Positions 46,505 through 58,524 of a stretch of 64,000 bases of DNA are shown here, one piece after another. The notes under the pieces were generated by a model that was not told the origin of the DNA, made no database searches, and saw only the letters and a program-made list of their open reading frames with translations. How positions within the stretch are numbered: the stretch's first letter is position 1; each line of letters opens with the position of its first letter. Both the position numbers and the translations under genes were made by a program. This stretch comes from Physcomitrium patens. Lineage: Eukaryota > Streptophyta > Bryopsida > Funariales > Funariaceae. Location: contig NC_037257.1 in NCBI RefSeq assembly GCF_000002425.4, positions 15,986,733-16,050,732 of the forward strand, read 5' to 3'.

Positions 46505-46940
46505 CTACTATTTGGACCAATCTTCAATTTATTACAAAATGAGTTGACCAAATTCAAGGAGTATATTGAAGAAAATCTAGCCAAGAACTTCATATGCCAT
46601 TTCAAATCTCCAACAAGAGCCCCAATTCTATTTGTAAAGAAAAAAGATTGATCATTGCGGATGTATGTTGATTATTAAGGACTGAACAAGATCACGATCT
46701 AGAACAGATATCTACTACCTTTAATATTTATACTTCTTGATTAGTTGAATCAAGCTAAGATCTATACAAAAATAGATCTACAACGAGTATACAATCTAGT
46801 ATGTACCAAAAAAGAAGATAAATGGAAGACTACATTTTGAACTAAGTACAAATATTTTGAATATAATGTCATGTCTTTTGAACTTACAAATATACCAACA
46901 ACTTTTCAACATCTTATAAATAATTTTTTTTTAGAGTTTT
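46505..46940 (+). pseudogene. Gyp1 RT remnant (C4, continued)
   Basis: Picks up directly after the young element's right duplication: 'tttaccaatc..caatttattacaaaatgagttgacc' corresponds to [13 protein letters not shown]. Blocks [15 protein letters not shown] (46603-46650) and a LPLIF-like stretch are readable, then stops. It ends at 'gagtttttagatgagcc', the FREFLD stretch just before the active site, where a deletion joins it to integrase. Confidence 0.75.
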
Positions 46941-47576
46941 TAGATGAGCCATTAGTAGAGTTTACTTATAATAATACAATGTATTCTTCTATGTAATAAA
47001 TATTTTTTTTTTGCCAATTATGGTTATCATCCATGATTTGATACTTTTGACTTTTTAAAAGTTGATAAACTTGCGACAAAAGATTTAGCAAATTGTTTGT
47101 CAGAGCTACATGTAACAATGAATGTATAATTAAAAGAAGCTCAAGAATGACAAAAAATCAACATAGATGCCTATTAAAAGAAACAACCACAATTTAATAT
47201 AGGTGACAAGGTATGATTACTTCATTATAATAACAAGACTACTTGTCCTTGTGATAAGTTGTATTATTGCAGGCTTGGACCTTTTCTTATTTGTGGACAA
47301 ATCAATCTAATTGCTTATCAATAATATCTACTGGAGTCAATGAAGATCCATCATGTCTTTCATGTGTCTCTTTTTGAACCATACAAGATTGTTAACATAT
47401 CAAGAAGAAGAAAAGTTCTACTTCCTTTTATAGAAGTGGACAATAATGAAGAGTTTGAAGTAGAAGAAGTTCTAGACTCAAGGTGGTGCCAAAATAAATT
47501 GGAATATCTTCTTTACTGGCTCGGATATGATATTAGTAAACACACATGGGAGCTAATAAAAATCTTGCAAATGTAA
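46941..47576 (+). pseudogene. Gyp1 integrase C-terminus and chromodomain (C4)
   Basis: It begins PLVEFTYNNTMYSSM, which corresponds to residues 500-514 of the young polyprotein. It then holds a decayed GDK-LLHYN stretch, and from 47340 an open piece with MKIHHVFHVSLFEPYK, EVDNNEEFEVEEVLDSRW and NKLEYLLYWLGYDISKHTWE. The last is a full-length chromodomain with no stop at the tyrosine lost in the young copy. Upstream stops make the whole inactive. Confidence 0.85.
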
Positions 47577-48192
47577 CAAAGTCAAAAGAAGATTTTTATC
47601 GATAACATCTATAAAAATCACAATGAAGAATAATAAGTCTTTGCTATAAAAGAAACAAGGTCTAAAGAAGATTATATTCTATCTTCTATCTTTGTTTGTG
47701 ATTTCTATATATTTGTGATATTAATGAAATGGAAAACCAACAACCAACAGATTCGACTCAAGAGCCTTTGTTTGCTGACTTGTCAGATGTCACATTGCAT
47801 TTGTCACAACCTTCAAGACGATGCAATCAAGATGAAGATCTTCAATAATGACATATTTTTTCTTGAATAGATTGTAAGATACAATGCGTTTGGTATTACA
47901 ACCTTCAAAAGGACTCCCAATCTTTGATGATTTTATTAGAACTAAGAACAATTCTTGACAATGTTTCAATTATTTTATTTGAAAGAAGTTATGAAGGTCT
48001 CAACAATGATCAAATAATTAGGTGATTTTTTCACGTTAATATGAGACACTATCAATGGTTGAGGGGCCCTATCAACTATCATCAAAGACAACAAAGATCA
48101 GAGTATATACTAAATTTAATTTGCCGCATCTTAGATTTCCTCAACATATGATGATTGCTCCTCATAGAACTTGTCCCTTGAAAAAAGAGTAA
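47577..48192 (+). other. Gyp1 3' UTR (C4)
   Basis: Noncoding sequence between chromodomain and 3' LTR. It preserves the uninterrupted site (about 47878-47892) into which F2 copy 4 inserted in C3. A matching 3' UTR of about 590 bp lies at 40709-41284 in the young copy, with overlapping open frames that I consider noncoding. Confidence 0.7.
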
Positions 48193-48194
48193 TG

Positions 48195-48233
<39 letters not shown>

Positions 48234-48755
48234 AATCATTACCTATAAGATTAGATAAAAGTAGATAAAAATAGATTAATTCCATAATATCTTCTATATA
48301 AGCTTCTTAGAAGCTTTATAGACACTACTTTGACTTTATAGGTGTCTGTAATTGACATTTTAGGTTAAAAACATTATCAACAAGTTGGCCATGTGCCACA
48401 CATATTGGTAGCTTGAAGAATAAGCTAATTATGTGGCATACACATAGAAAACTTACCTTATAAGCTAAAGCATGTATCATGTAAAGTCAACACATATTAG
48501 AGGTCTTATAGAACATTGCCATGTAGTCCCTAGTTAGATAGTATATATAGAGGCAAGAGTGAAGCCTTCTTCACTCTTGTCAATTTTTTTCTTACTTCTA
48601 GTCTAGATTCAAGAATCTCTAGTTTCTTTATCTTTTGGGATTAGCCATTCTAATTTCTTTTTAATATACGTATTACTTTATTTTTATTTTTTCACTTTTG
48701 TTTTGATATAGATTTTTCAGATTTATGCATCTTTTTTCAATTTATGTCCTTGACA
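48193..48755 (+). mobile_element. 3' LTR of copy C4 with internal AT expansion
   Basis: It begins tgtcat and ends gtccttgaca, 563 bp. The normally short ATACATATG stretch after the start has grown into an (AT)n run at 48197-48229. The TATA region tagtatatatagaggc is at 48538-48553. Confidence 0.88.
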
Positions 48756-48869
48756 CCCTATTGCTAAGGTAGAATTGATATTGTTCCTTGTATTGAATAT
48801 TTGTATTAATCTTTTGTTTTTTTTTTTTTTAAATTTTTTTTAAGAGTACCTTTATTTTTAAACATATCT

Positions 48870-50430
48870 TTAATAAACAATTTAAAAAATCTTTTGTTAT
48901 AAGATTATCAATTTTTGTAAAGTCAAAAGTATCAGATTATAGATAATAATCATAATTGGTATAAAAAATGATTTTGAATTTAAAAAATATATTGTATTAT
49001 TATAATTTTATTTTATAAATGGTAAAAAAATAATCTAGTCATCTTAATATTAATTAATAATACACCTCAAATATTCTTATAAATCTTAATTTTCTTGTGT
49101 TATTTATCTATTAGTTTAAAGATATAAAACTAAACATAGTTTTATGTCAACCTTCAATATCTTGAAAAGAATTCTCACAAATCTTGATACAAATTAAATC
49201 TCTCTATTTGATATAATATCTTTTTTTAAACTATAATAGCAATAAATATTGTCAAAAAAAGATTTAGTTGTTTCTTCATATGTAATAGATTTTGTATAGG
49301 ATACAATATGTACCATTTTAATAAAATATTCTACTATCACAAATTTAAATTTATATAAACTTGGGATTAAAAGATCTAAAATAAAATTATTAAAACAAAA
49401 GATTGTAGTTGATTTGATATAGATAGTAATTAAAAAAGTCTATAAGACTAATAAATATGAATTGTTAATCTTAAATAAATATCATATAATTGTACAAAGT
49501 TATTAACTATTTTTTACGTATTAAGTAAATAAAAATTTCTAGATATTAATTCTAAGATTTTATTATATTTAAAAAAAAAATTAATAATTTTTTTTATTAA
49601 TCTTGAAGAGTACATAATTATGCATCACTTTTAAGAATATATAAGCCTTCTTCAAAATAAAAAAAGATTAATCTTAAACTCAAACTTAGAAGTATTATAA
49701 GATTTACATAGATTTTTTTTAATATCATCAATAAGAGAATCTAAAGACATTCTTAATTGGATTTGATTAAAAAAGATTGAATCAATAGTAAATGTGTATT
49801 TTATAACTCAAAGATGAAATTATTTTGGCTTTAAAAAAATTATTTAGGCTTTAAAAAAATTATTTATTAATTAAAAGTTGTATCACTTTTTTTTGGTATA
49901 AGATACGAATTTTTAAAAAAGATGACTAATAAACTTTATTGATTGATAAGTAATATTGAATTTAAGTCTTAAAAAAGACATGTTCCAATGGACTTTGTAA
50001 TGATTCAAAATATGTGATGACATGAAATACTTAAGGTTCTTGTGATTTGTATAAAAAAAATTCTAGATTACAAGTGCATTTTAGATAATAGCACTATTTT
50101 TTGAAATGAATCTATAATTATAAGAAGAAATCCAATGTATTTATTTTTATAGAAAATACTTAAGAAAGATCAATATTATATAAGTTATAAAAATAAAAGT
50201 GGTATTCAAAGCTTTAAATGTTTTTTTAACTTCTTTATTCTACTTAAGTTTGTTTTTATAAGTCAAAAGTATGAGTGGAGTTACAATTTGAAGAAAGTTT
50301 TTGATAAAGATAGGTTAATAATTATCAAATTTTAAAAAATATTAGAAATTTCTTATTGATCTTAGAATCCTTCAATCCATGATTGTTTGAATTTTTTTAG
50401 AATCTATTCTTAGACCATCATTTGAAATTT
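48870..50430 (-). pseudogene. gypsy integrase to RT remnant (C5)
   Basis: The plus strand runs in reverse through the same order as 41810-43440 of the young copy. 'tatcaatttttgtaaagtcaaaagtatcag' (48907-48936) matches the DTFDFLKVD codons. The zone around 49201-49330 matches the SDRG to KMAYFVPY region, and 50385-50425 matches the MMDSKKVQTIMD region. Stops and indels are dense. It ends where the copia LTR remnant begins. Confidence 0.7.
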
Positions 50431-50557
50431 TTTAAAAATATATCCATAGAATGCCCTTTTTAATCACTAAGAATCAATCTTTTGACCATTAGCAACTTAA
50501 CTAAGATGATATCTTCTACAAAGTAACTTATTCTACTTTCATTTTTATTTACTTATT

Positions 50558-50830
50558 TTAATACTCCCACTTTGTTATTGGTTCAAAATCTTTTAATTCT
50601 AATACCTTTAACAATATGTTATATCTATCATTTACTAATATCTTTGTCAACAAATCAGCAAATATATCTTCTGTTGCACAATACATTATATCAATTATTC
50701 TTATTTCAATCTTTTCTCTTATGAAGTGATGTTGAATGTCAATGTGCATGGTCTTTGAATGATACTTTGGATTCTTTGCAAATGTAAGAAAAATTTGATT
50801 GTCACATTTTTGTACTATAACTCCTTATAA
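50558..50830 (-). pseudogene. copia RNase H C-terminal part
   Basis: It reads KCDNQIFLTFAKNPKYHSKT then MHIDIQHHFIREKIE, then a TEDIFADLLTKIL-like end, which is the conserved end of plant copia pol (HIDI.HHF.RE, ADI.TK). One base change separates the pieces. The 1.1-kb insertion at 50879 cuts it from the rest of RNase H. Confidence 0.88.
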
Positions 50831-50878
50831 TATGTAAAAATTAGTTAGAACATATAATATATTCATAAGTCTTGGTAT

Positions 50879-51970
50879 ATGTTAGAATGGTTAATAGATT
50901 AATTTAAAGAGAGTGGATTTAAGAAAATTTATTTTGAGTTTTATCTTTTTTGATTATAGCATTTAAAAAAATTGTAAGACGTAAATATTTACTATGAAGC
51001 CTTGAGAGGAGATTAGAGCCTAAAGAAGAAAATTTTAACTAGTAGGAGGCTTATTAGGAGAGATGAAAGCAAGGCATGGTTGGATGAAGGCAAGGAATGA
51101 AAATCTTCATTCCTATTGGTCGAAGGCTATGCCCAATGGACTTCAAGGAGGCTGCCCGAGGCCATATTAGGAATTAGGGTTTCTCTTTCAAAGTCATTTG
51201 AGGTTTAGAGGCTACAATCAGCAAGTTCAGGATTTTGGATATAATTTGGATGAAGAATTTGTGTGATTTCGAGTTTTTGTGAAGGGGATATAAGTGTTCA
51301 AAGTTAAGGTATCAAATTTGTACCTACTGTCACTCTTTGAAGCATAACATATGCGTATAGAGAGAAATGAAAGATCGGAGAATGAATTTGGAGAGAACAC
51401 TTTTTTGGCTATACTTTAAATATACTATTTGATGAATTCTAATTCTAGATGAAGGAGTTATAGGGCATCGAAGACAGCACATGTATTTCAAAGGCAGTAA
51501 GTGAGTCATTTTGTTGATAGTAATGGTTGGAGCCATATCTTAAGTTTTTGGACGAATTTTTAGGTCAAAATTTCTAGAAGTGTGTATTATTAAGTTAAAA
51601 AGCTATAGATTAAATTTTCATGGTATTTGAGTATTTATTTTGTGAGATATGAAGAAATTAGCATGTGAGTGTATGTAAGCTAGGGTTTAAAGCTATTGTT
51701 AGGATTTTGGTGATATCTCAAGATCCGTAACGAATTTGTAGTTGAATTTTTTTACGTAATAGTTTTGAAAGTATATCAGTACTTCATGTAAAATTTGGAA
51801 TTGTTTGGACGGTCCGATCGTGAGATATGAGCTATTAAAGTTTAGAAAATATTTCTCATAAGGATATATAAGGTTTTAAGATACTTTATCATACATTTGG
51901 GTGTTTTCTTGGTACTTGGGCTTATGTTTTGATATAATTGTCCTAAAAGGGAATATATTATATATATAAA
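50879..51970. mobile_element. unclassified 1.1-kb insertion with 8-bp flanking repeats
   Basis: Copia RNase H coding is split here. The octamer cttggtat flanks the block at 50871-50878 and 51971-51978, which could be an 8-bp target duplication. The block is less A+T-rich than its host and contains aattagggtttctc (51171-51184), a telo-box-like word, and a regular tandem-like prose of short motifs. It has no inverted ends I can see and no open frame with a known domain. Possibilities are a nonautonomous DNA element (hAT and MULE families make 8-9 bp duplications) or a solo LTR with atypical ends. Confidence 0.5.
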
Positions 51971-51978
51971 CTTGGTAT

Positions 51979-52260
51979 TTTTATATCATGGATTTGATTG
52001 AGTATTTAGTTGCAGCTAGAAGCCCAATGCTTTCATGAGGCAAACTCTTTCTACTCCGATAACACTCCATTGGAATTGCTTTCATTTGTAATACTCCAAT
52101 GCCCTCTAGAAGTTGTTTTAGCCATATTTCTTCCATTATACCATAGCTTGGTGTCATGTACTCTACCTCTATTATTGATTTTATAATTATTGGTTTTCTA
52201 TTACAATTCCACAAAATAGCTCCCACTCTAACAAAAAAACACATATCCTATTGTTGATTT
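51979..52260 (-). pseudogene. copia RNase H N-terminal part
   Basis: The open piece (51981-52244) includes ILWNCNRKPIIIKSIIEVEYM and EEIWLKQLLEGIGVLQMKAIP, matching the ISW.S.KQ...SS.EAEYMA and WL..LL.ELG pattern of plant copia RNase H. The E-AEYM glutamate is kept. The frame stops at the 1.1-kb insertion. Confidence 0.85.
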
Positions 52261-52439
52261 TCTATCATTTGTATTTCCAGTCCAATTTTTACTTCTTCAA
52301 TGTATTTGCTTTAGTTCATTATAATAATCTTTTTAATATAATCTTTTACAAACTCTACTATTAAAAAATAGTGAAACTCTCTCAAATCATTCATCTCATA
52401 CTTTTTTTTTAACTTTACCTTCAATTAATCCATCATCTT

Positions 52440-52970
52440 TATAATATTGATTAAGATGATGAAATCATCAGTATAGAAGATGACAATCAATATAAACTCA
52501 CTTGATTACATCACATACATAGAGTGATCAAATTCACTCTTTCTATACCCTTTATTTATAAAAAATGTATCAATGTGTTGGTAGTATGCCCTTGGAGATG
52601 GCTTGAGCCCATACAAAGCTTTCTTCAACTTACAAACAAGATGTTATTCCTCTTCTTCTACAAATCCTTGAGGTTGATCTATGCAAATGTCTTATTTTAA
52701 TTTTTTATTCAAGAAAGCCATCTTTACATCTATTTAATACATCTCAAAGTCCATTGCTACCTTAATTGCAACAATGATTCTAATAGTAGTGAATTTTGCC
52801 ACGGAAGTAAACGTCTCATTGAAATCAACACCAACAACTTGTGAATAGACTTTAGCAACCAATCTAGACTTGTATCTTATAACATTTTTTATTGCATCCC
52901 TTTTGATTTTAAACACCCATTTACAACCAATTGAAAATTGATTTGGTAGAAGTTGAGTCAATTTCCATAT
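52440..52970 (-). pseudogene. copia reverse transcriptase
   Basis: The N-terminal part (52734-52961) reads IGCKWVFKIKRDAIKNVIRY then KSRLVAKVYSQVVGVDFNETF, the classic start of copia RT. Further along, KLKKALYGLKPSPRAYYQHID and the active-site region FYTDDFIIL (52451-52478) are readable. The first catalytic pair is Thr-Asp-Asp rather than Val-Asp-Asp. Stops and shifts between pieces mark it as dead. Confidence 0.88.
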
Positions 52971-53098
52971 TCCATTGTCTATGAATAATTTGTATTTTTT
53001 TTCGTCGACATTCTTCTAATTCATAACATTTGTGGACTTCATTGCATCGCAAAAATTCAATGGATTAGTAAGAAGTATAACATTGACATATTCTTTAT

Positions 53099-53265
53099 TT
53101 ATTTAAAAAAAGATGTGGTTCTTCTACCATGCACTAAGTTGTTTCTATCTCTTAAAAAATATCTCTTTTCACTTAATGAAGCTTCACCTTTTTTCACTCC
53201 AAGGTTTCTTATAAGCTTCTTCTTTCTTAAAACTTGCTTATTCACATTTAAAGATTGATACTTTG

Positions 53266-53296
<31 letters not shown>

Positions 53297-53344
53297 TTCA
53301 ATACCCTTATTGACTTTATGACTGGTTCTAGCAATTATAGACAT
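53099..53344 (-). pseudogene. copia integrase-RT linker with Asp run
   Basis: An open piece of 81 codons with an acidic run encoded by a (GAT)n microsatellite (plus strand ATC repeats, about 53268-53296). The linker between integrase and RT is usually variable and acidic in copia elements. The microsatellite has probably expanded since insertion. Confidence 0.6.
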
Positions 53345-53419
53345 ACTATGATTTATCTTCTTTAGCTCTTCATCTTCATTTGAATTTCTACCATTATCAA
53401 TGTCATAATTTATTTTATT

Positions 53420-53997
53420 TTATTTTATTTTTTTCATTTTTTTTGCTGAATTTGAAGTTGTATCTACAAATATACTATTACTCCTACTTGGACACAATTC
53501 CAAGAACTCACAAGTACTATTATGCTCCAAAAACTCTTCATCACAACTCTTGATCATCTTCTTAGTTTTTAAATACATTAGCCTATATGTCTTGGTACCT
53601 TCACAATATCCAATAAATATACATTTTGTACCTTTTGTATCAAATTTGGACCTCATACAATTTGGTACCTTTATATATGCAATAGATCCAAAAATCCTCA
53701 TATATGAAATATAAGGTTTCTTACCACTCTAAGCTTCTTATAGAGTCATCAATATGAATGTACTTGTTGAGTACATATTCTTTATATATACTGCATCTAC
53801 CACTACTTCCGCCTAATATTCATGCCCAAGATTTTGTACATAATCCTTGTCATTTCTAGAATGGTGTAATTTGCTCTTTCAGCAACTCCATTTTGTTGTA
53901 GAGTGTAGAAAATAGAAGATTGTCTTGTAACACCTTGAATCTTCAAGAATTCATCAAAATGTTTTGATATGTAATCACCTCTATTATTCATATACAT
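53420..53997 (-). pseudogene. copia integrase
   Basis: Two open pieces: 53803-53997 with GDYISKHFDEFLKIQGVTRQ and TLQQNGVAERANYTILEM, matching the DNGGEY...YTPQQNGVAER.N core that holds the catalytic Asp and Glu; and 53420-53701 with MRIFGSIAYIKVPNCMRSKF and KCIFIGYCEGTKTYRL, the integrase C-terminal GCxAYVHIP and FIGY motifs. The DN of the DNGGEY motif appears as NN, so the catalytic Asp is lost. Confidence 0.9.
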
Positions 53998-54517
53998 ATT
54001 GTTTTTATTTTAGAGCCTTAAATTTCATAAACCTTAAAAAACATTCACTTTTAGCTTTAATGATATAAATCCACATTTTTCTTAAAAAATAATTAATAAA
54101 TATGATAAGATACCTTGTTCATCTAATTGATAGTATCCTTATTGGTCCATAAATTTTAAAATACATATTATCTAATAATTTTCTTCCACATATTGCAACT
54201 CTTTTTGGAAATGAAGCTCTTTGTTGTTTGCCTTATATACAACCTTTATAAGTAAGTGTTAAGGCATTGTATCTGAATTGACTAAGATCCAAGCCATTTA
54301 CTATGGATTGGAATTCTTTCATGCTTTTGATATTCAAATGATCAAATCATTGATGCCAAATTTTAAACTTGTCTTGATCTTATGGAAAATCAATAAATGC
54401 TATAACTTCTATTTCATTCATCTTTTTATAATTGATGAAGTAGAAGTTGCCATTTGTAAGGCCTTTGGCAATATATTGTCTATTCAATGTCTTTATAAAA
54501 TATCCATTCTTATCAAA

Positions 54518-55600
54518 TTAAATCTTACAACCATATGATATAAGTTTACTTACCAAAAAGAGATTATTCTTCATTTTTGGTACATGTAAGACTTCTTTCA
54601 ACTTGATCCTCTTGATTTGGTCCTTCACAATAATTTCTACAATAATGGATTTAATTCCAATAGTTTGTACCATGCCATTCTCTTTCAAACAAACTTTGAT
54701 TGCTTCAATTTTTTCATAAGTATCAAATGAATACTTGTATAGTGTCATATACTTAGTAGCACTTAAATCTATAATTTACTTAGACATGGCAGCCATGGAG
54801 GCTCTTTCACTTGCCATGAAAGCATATTCATCTCTATCAAAGTTATCACAAGCATTGTTTGTATTCTCTATTTCTTTTCTTGGCTTTGTAGTAATTTTTA
54901 GTAAAATGACTTAATTTTCTATAAATATAATAATTTTTCATGTTACTTTTTGAATTATTACATTGATGAAAATAGCTACTTTTGTCTTGTCTTGAAAATA
55001 GAGCCAAATAATCACTTTAAAGGTATTTTTTTTCTCTTGATTACTTCATATATAAGCCTTGATGTGACATAATTCATAATAAGTTCTTTAAAATTGATGG
55101 ATTCTAATGTCACAATGAGGTAGTTATAAGACTCTAAAAGGCTCATCAATAATGTCAATACAATGTTTTTATCATCAACTAGTTTGTCAACAACTGCTAA
55201 TTAGTTTGCAAATACTTTTACTTTGTTGACATGAGCCATGAGATCATCCTTGTGCATAGAATATTAACAAGGTTTCTACTCTCATAGATATTCTAAAGAG
55301 TCTTTTATATTTTTGTTGATCTATTACAAACAATTACATGTGAAAAATTGGCATCATCCAAATTTGATACAATCATGCCAAAAACCTTTCTTTCACAACA
55401 TTAGTACTCTTTCTTCACCTTGATATCAACATCATCACTTGGAGGCTCTTCACTTTCATCTACAATGTCTCAAAGATCCAATGAAGCCAACAAAAGCTCT
55501 ATTTTCTTCTTCCAATGGTAGAAGTTGTTACTCCTAAACTTCTCAATTACTCTAAATCCTTCACCTTCACTCCTTATTACTATAAGAGGACCTCAAGAAA
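54518..55600 (-). pseudogene. copia gag and gag-pre-integrase region
   Basis: The piece at 54518-54748 reads IKRIKLKEVLHVPKMKNNLF then LVSKLIS, the gag-pre-integrase signature (LxxVLYVPxLKxNLLSVSKL). Upstream to about 55600 lie weaker capsid-like stretches with many stops and a poorly preserved zinc knuckle. The family's gag binds element RNA and forms the particle. Confidence 0.75.
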
Positions 55601-56317
55601 AGTTTAATATATAAAACTACAATGTTAGATCACAAATGATGTAAATCAGCAAAAAAAATACAATACTAGTGATTTAAAACATCATTCTAAGGTATTTAAC
55701 AGCCTCTAAGATTATCAATGTACTTAATAATAAGTAAGAGCAAAACTACATCAATAATTAGATGCAACAATGGAATTAGATGATATCAAATTCTAACATC
55801 AGCAACAATTAAAAAGATCTATTCCTTACAATAAGTAAGACTTCAAAGAAATTCAAAACTCACAATTAAAGGTGAGTTAGACCATAACCTATTAAAAAAT
55901 AAGCACTATGAAGTTACAACACTTAACATCAGCAAGGTTGTACATAAAAAGAATATGGAATAAGATGTTTTTTACTTCCAACATCCAATACTTATAAGTG
56001 GTAGTTGCTGCCTTAGAAGACAACTTCTATTCTTTGACTTTTATATACATGATATTAAGATCATTTGGCATCTTACTAACCTTGAATGTATCTTATGTCA
56101 AACATTAATTATTCTTATTTAATTTTTGAATATTCCCTAGTTCATACTTTATTCTCTTGACTTTGACTTTTGATCCTTAATCTTATCATATATCCATAAG
56201 ATATCATTTTTAACTACCAAGAGTCAATTCTTTGACTATTAGCAACTTATCTAAGATAATATCTTTTATAAGGTAACTTATTTTATTTTTATTTTTACTT
56301 ACTTACTTACTTTAACA

Positions 56318-57515
56318 CTTCATGCATTTATAGTAATCTAGCTTTTTTCTTTACAAACAAAATAAGTGCTCTTGCTAGAAATTTTGAATGGCATATGAAG
56401 TTTTTAGCTAAGTTTTTATCAATATATTCTTTAAATGCATACAATTTTTTTGTAATAAGTCATAAATTCATCCAAATGGCCATTGAATTTTTCTTAAAGA
56501 TCAATTGAATAATCATATAAATAATGCTCTAAAATAATATCTATATTTTTTTTCATAAACGTCTTAATAATCTTTAGAATAATTCAAAATATGGCTTAAA
56601 GCCTTTTATTTTTAAAAATAGATGTAATATAAATAGTAAAAAATGAGCCTTCTTTTATAGCAAATATATGAATTTTTATATCTATTAATAAATATTTTAT
56701 TGTACTAAACTTATAACTTTTTATTTGAATAAAAAAACTTTGAATTATATAATAAAAATAAGAAATCCAATCTATTTAAAGATTAAACTTCTCTACCATG
56801 ATAAATCTAAAATAATTGATTTGAAAGAAGATATAATAATATTAAATATTACTAAGCTATTATAACTATTAATTACTATAATTATAAAAATATTTTTATG
56901 TATAATATCTTTAAAAGATAATAAATGACCATAAATAAATTTTAAATATATATGCTTATTTTTTTGAACTAATAATATTTTTTATTTTTTAATAAAATCT
57001 TTGTTTTAAAAAAGCATTTGAGGCTCTTGAATTTGACAAAGTAAAGGCTTTGTAATTTTTTGATCCTAAAAAAACATCTATTGTAAAGCAAGATGAAGGA
57101 TTTGTAGAAAAAATATGATCTTTATAAAAAATTATATAAGATTTTACCCACATATTTGCTATTATAACTAAACAAACTTATTTTTTGACACAACAATTTA
57201 TTTTGCAACCACTTTATTTATTTTATTATTGCATTGCTTCTTTGGATAATATTGAGTAATACACTTAGATTTTCCATAATATAAGCATAATCTTTTTTAA
57301 TGACATCATGTCTTTTTATGCTCAATGAAATATTTAAAATATATTACATTAATTTATATAAGTTTATGACTTAATAAATAAAATTTTGAAATCGTAGAAG
57401 TTATTGTCTTGACTTGATTTATTTATTTTTAATCAAATCTTTGTTGTCAATGTCTTTTAAAGAGCCAATTATTGCATACAATGGCTTGATTAATAAATCG
57501 TTTCAATAAATCTAT
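56318..57515 (-). pseudogene. gypsy RT N-terminus to gag remnant (C5)
   Basis: Right of the copia LTR the plus strand continues 'ttttttctttacaaacaaaataagtgctcttgctagaaattttgaatggcatatgaa', matching the FVKKKDGS / KSPTRAPIL region of the young copy in reverse. Protease (about 56900-57080) and zinc-knuckle (about 57270-57310) regions follow, then gag to 57515, where 'aagagccaattattgcatacaatggcttgattaata' matches C3 near 16370-16430. An LTR interrupts gag at 57521. Confidence 0.7.
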
Positions 57516-57520
57516 TTTTA

Positions 57521-57980
57521 TATCACAAACATATATATTCATATCAATAGTTACTTACATAATATGAATAGATAGAAATAGGTTAAAATAGATAAATTTG
57601 ATAATGTCTTGTAGAAAAGCTTTTTAATGCTTCATAGATATGGTTTTATTTTTATATATGTCTAAAGGTGATTGAAAGGTTGAACACTTGGCCAACAAGT
57701 TAGCCCCATTTTGTGCGTATTGGTAGCTTATAATACAAGTTAACCATATAACTTGCATATAAGAAACTTGTTATACAAGTTAAGACATTTTTCTTCTAAA
57801 TTAAACACTTGTTGGAGGTCTTATAGAACATTGCTACATAGCTCTTAATTAGATAGTATATATAGATTCAAGAATGAAGCCTTCTTCACTCTTCTCAATT
57901 TATTTCTTGCTTCTAGTCTAATTTCAAGGATCTTTAGTTTCTATATTTTTTTGATAATAGCCATTTTAATTTATTTTTTA

Positions 57981-58048
<68 letters not shown>

Positions 58049-58119
58049 TATTTTATCATCTTTTTTTGAAAAATAATTTCACTTGTTCACTCGCACTCAT
58101 CAAGTTCTTGTCTTTGATG
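57521..58119 (+). mobile_element. Gyp1 solo LTR (plus) with AT expansion
   Basis: It begins tatcacaaacatatata (from TGTCACGGACATACATA) and ends gtctttgatg (from GTCCTTGACA). The flanks tttta and tttag may be a decayed 5-bp duplication. Gag of copy C5 continues on both sides. A (TA)n run of 60 bp (57987-58046) has expanded near its 3' part, making it 599 bp long. Confidence 0.82.
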
Positions 58120-58524
58120 TTTAGAGATTATCAATAATAAGACTTTGGTATTATATTTTATATCATATTAAAATTAATTAATAAAGACTTTATGATTTCA
58201 ATTCAAGTTGCAAGCAAGGTTTCAAAATTTAGCACCATATATAATAGCTAATTATGATCTTTATTGTATAGATATGAGCTTTATCTCTACTAATTATTCT
58301 TAATTATTTTTTTTAATATAATTGTAGATATTACTAAAAATAAATTTAAGTCATTTAAGATTTATAAATTCTTTTTCATTAAAGGTACAAATTAAGAGAG
58401 AGCACTTCAAGATATGATTGTATCTATGTATCCAACTTAAATAAATCTATTAAAATATTAGATTAGATGTAATTTTAGATAGATCTTAGCTTATTGTAGG
58501 AATCCTTGAAATTTTAATTCTTAA

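Larger units (their letters stand above)
37664..48755 (+). mobile_element. Gyp1 retrotransposon copy C4 (plus), host of two later insertions
   Basis: 5' LTR 37664-38027 (truncated at its 3' side), gag from 38058, protease 39110-39393, RT pieces 39889-40154 and 46505-46940, integrase C-terminus and chromodomain 46941-47576, 3' UTR to 48192, and 3' LTR 48193-48755. A solo LTR (39394-39888) and the young Gyp1 element (40155-46499) lie inside. About 1.4 kb from the RT active site to mid-integrase is deleted near 46940. The outer 5-bp flanks (tcttg, cccta) do not match. Confidence 0.8.
50430..56317 (-). mobile_element. Ty1/copia retrotransposon (minus), decayed and interrupted
   Basis: Terminal repeats are recognisable at both ends: 50440-50563 (3' LTR, truncated) and the matching start of the 5' LTR near 56190-56317 (shared 'attagcaactta.ctaagat.atatctt'). 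Between them the minus strand gives gag, integrase, RT, then RNase H, the copia order. It lies in the RT region of copy C5, with about 430 bp of RT missing at its left edge. A 1.1-kb foreign block interrupts its RNase H (50879-51970). Confidence 0.85.

Noticed and set aside
57987-58046. Long AT run as a replication origin or matrix attachment site
   Set aside because: It sits inside a solo LTR and is readily explained as a microsatellite expansion.
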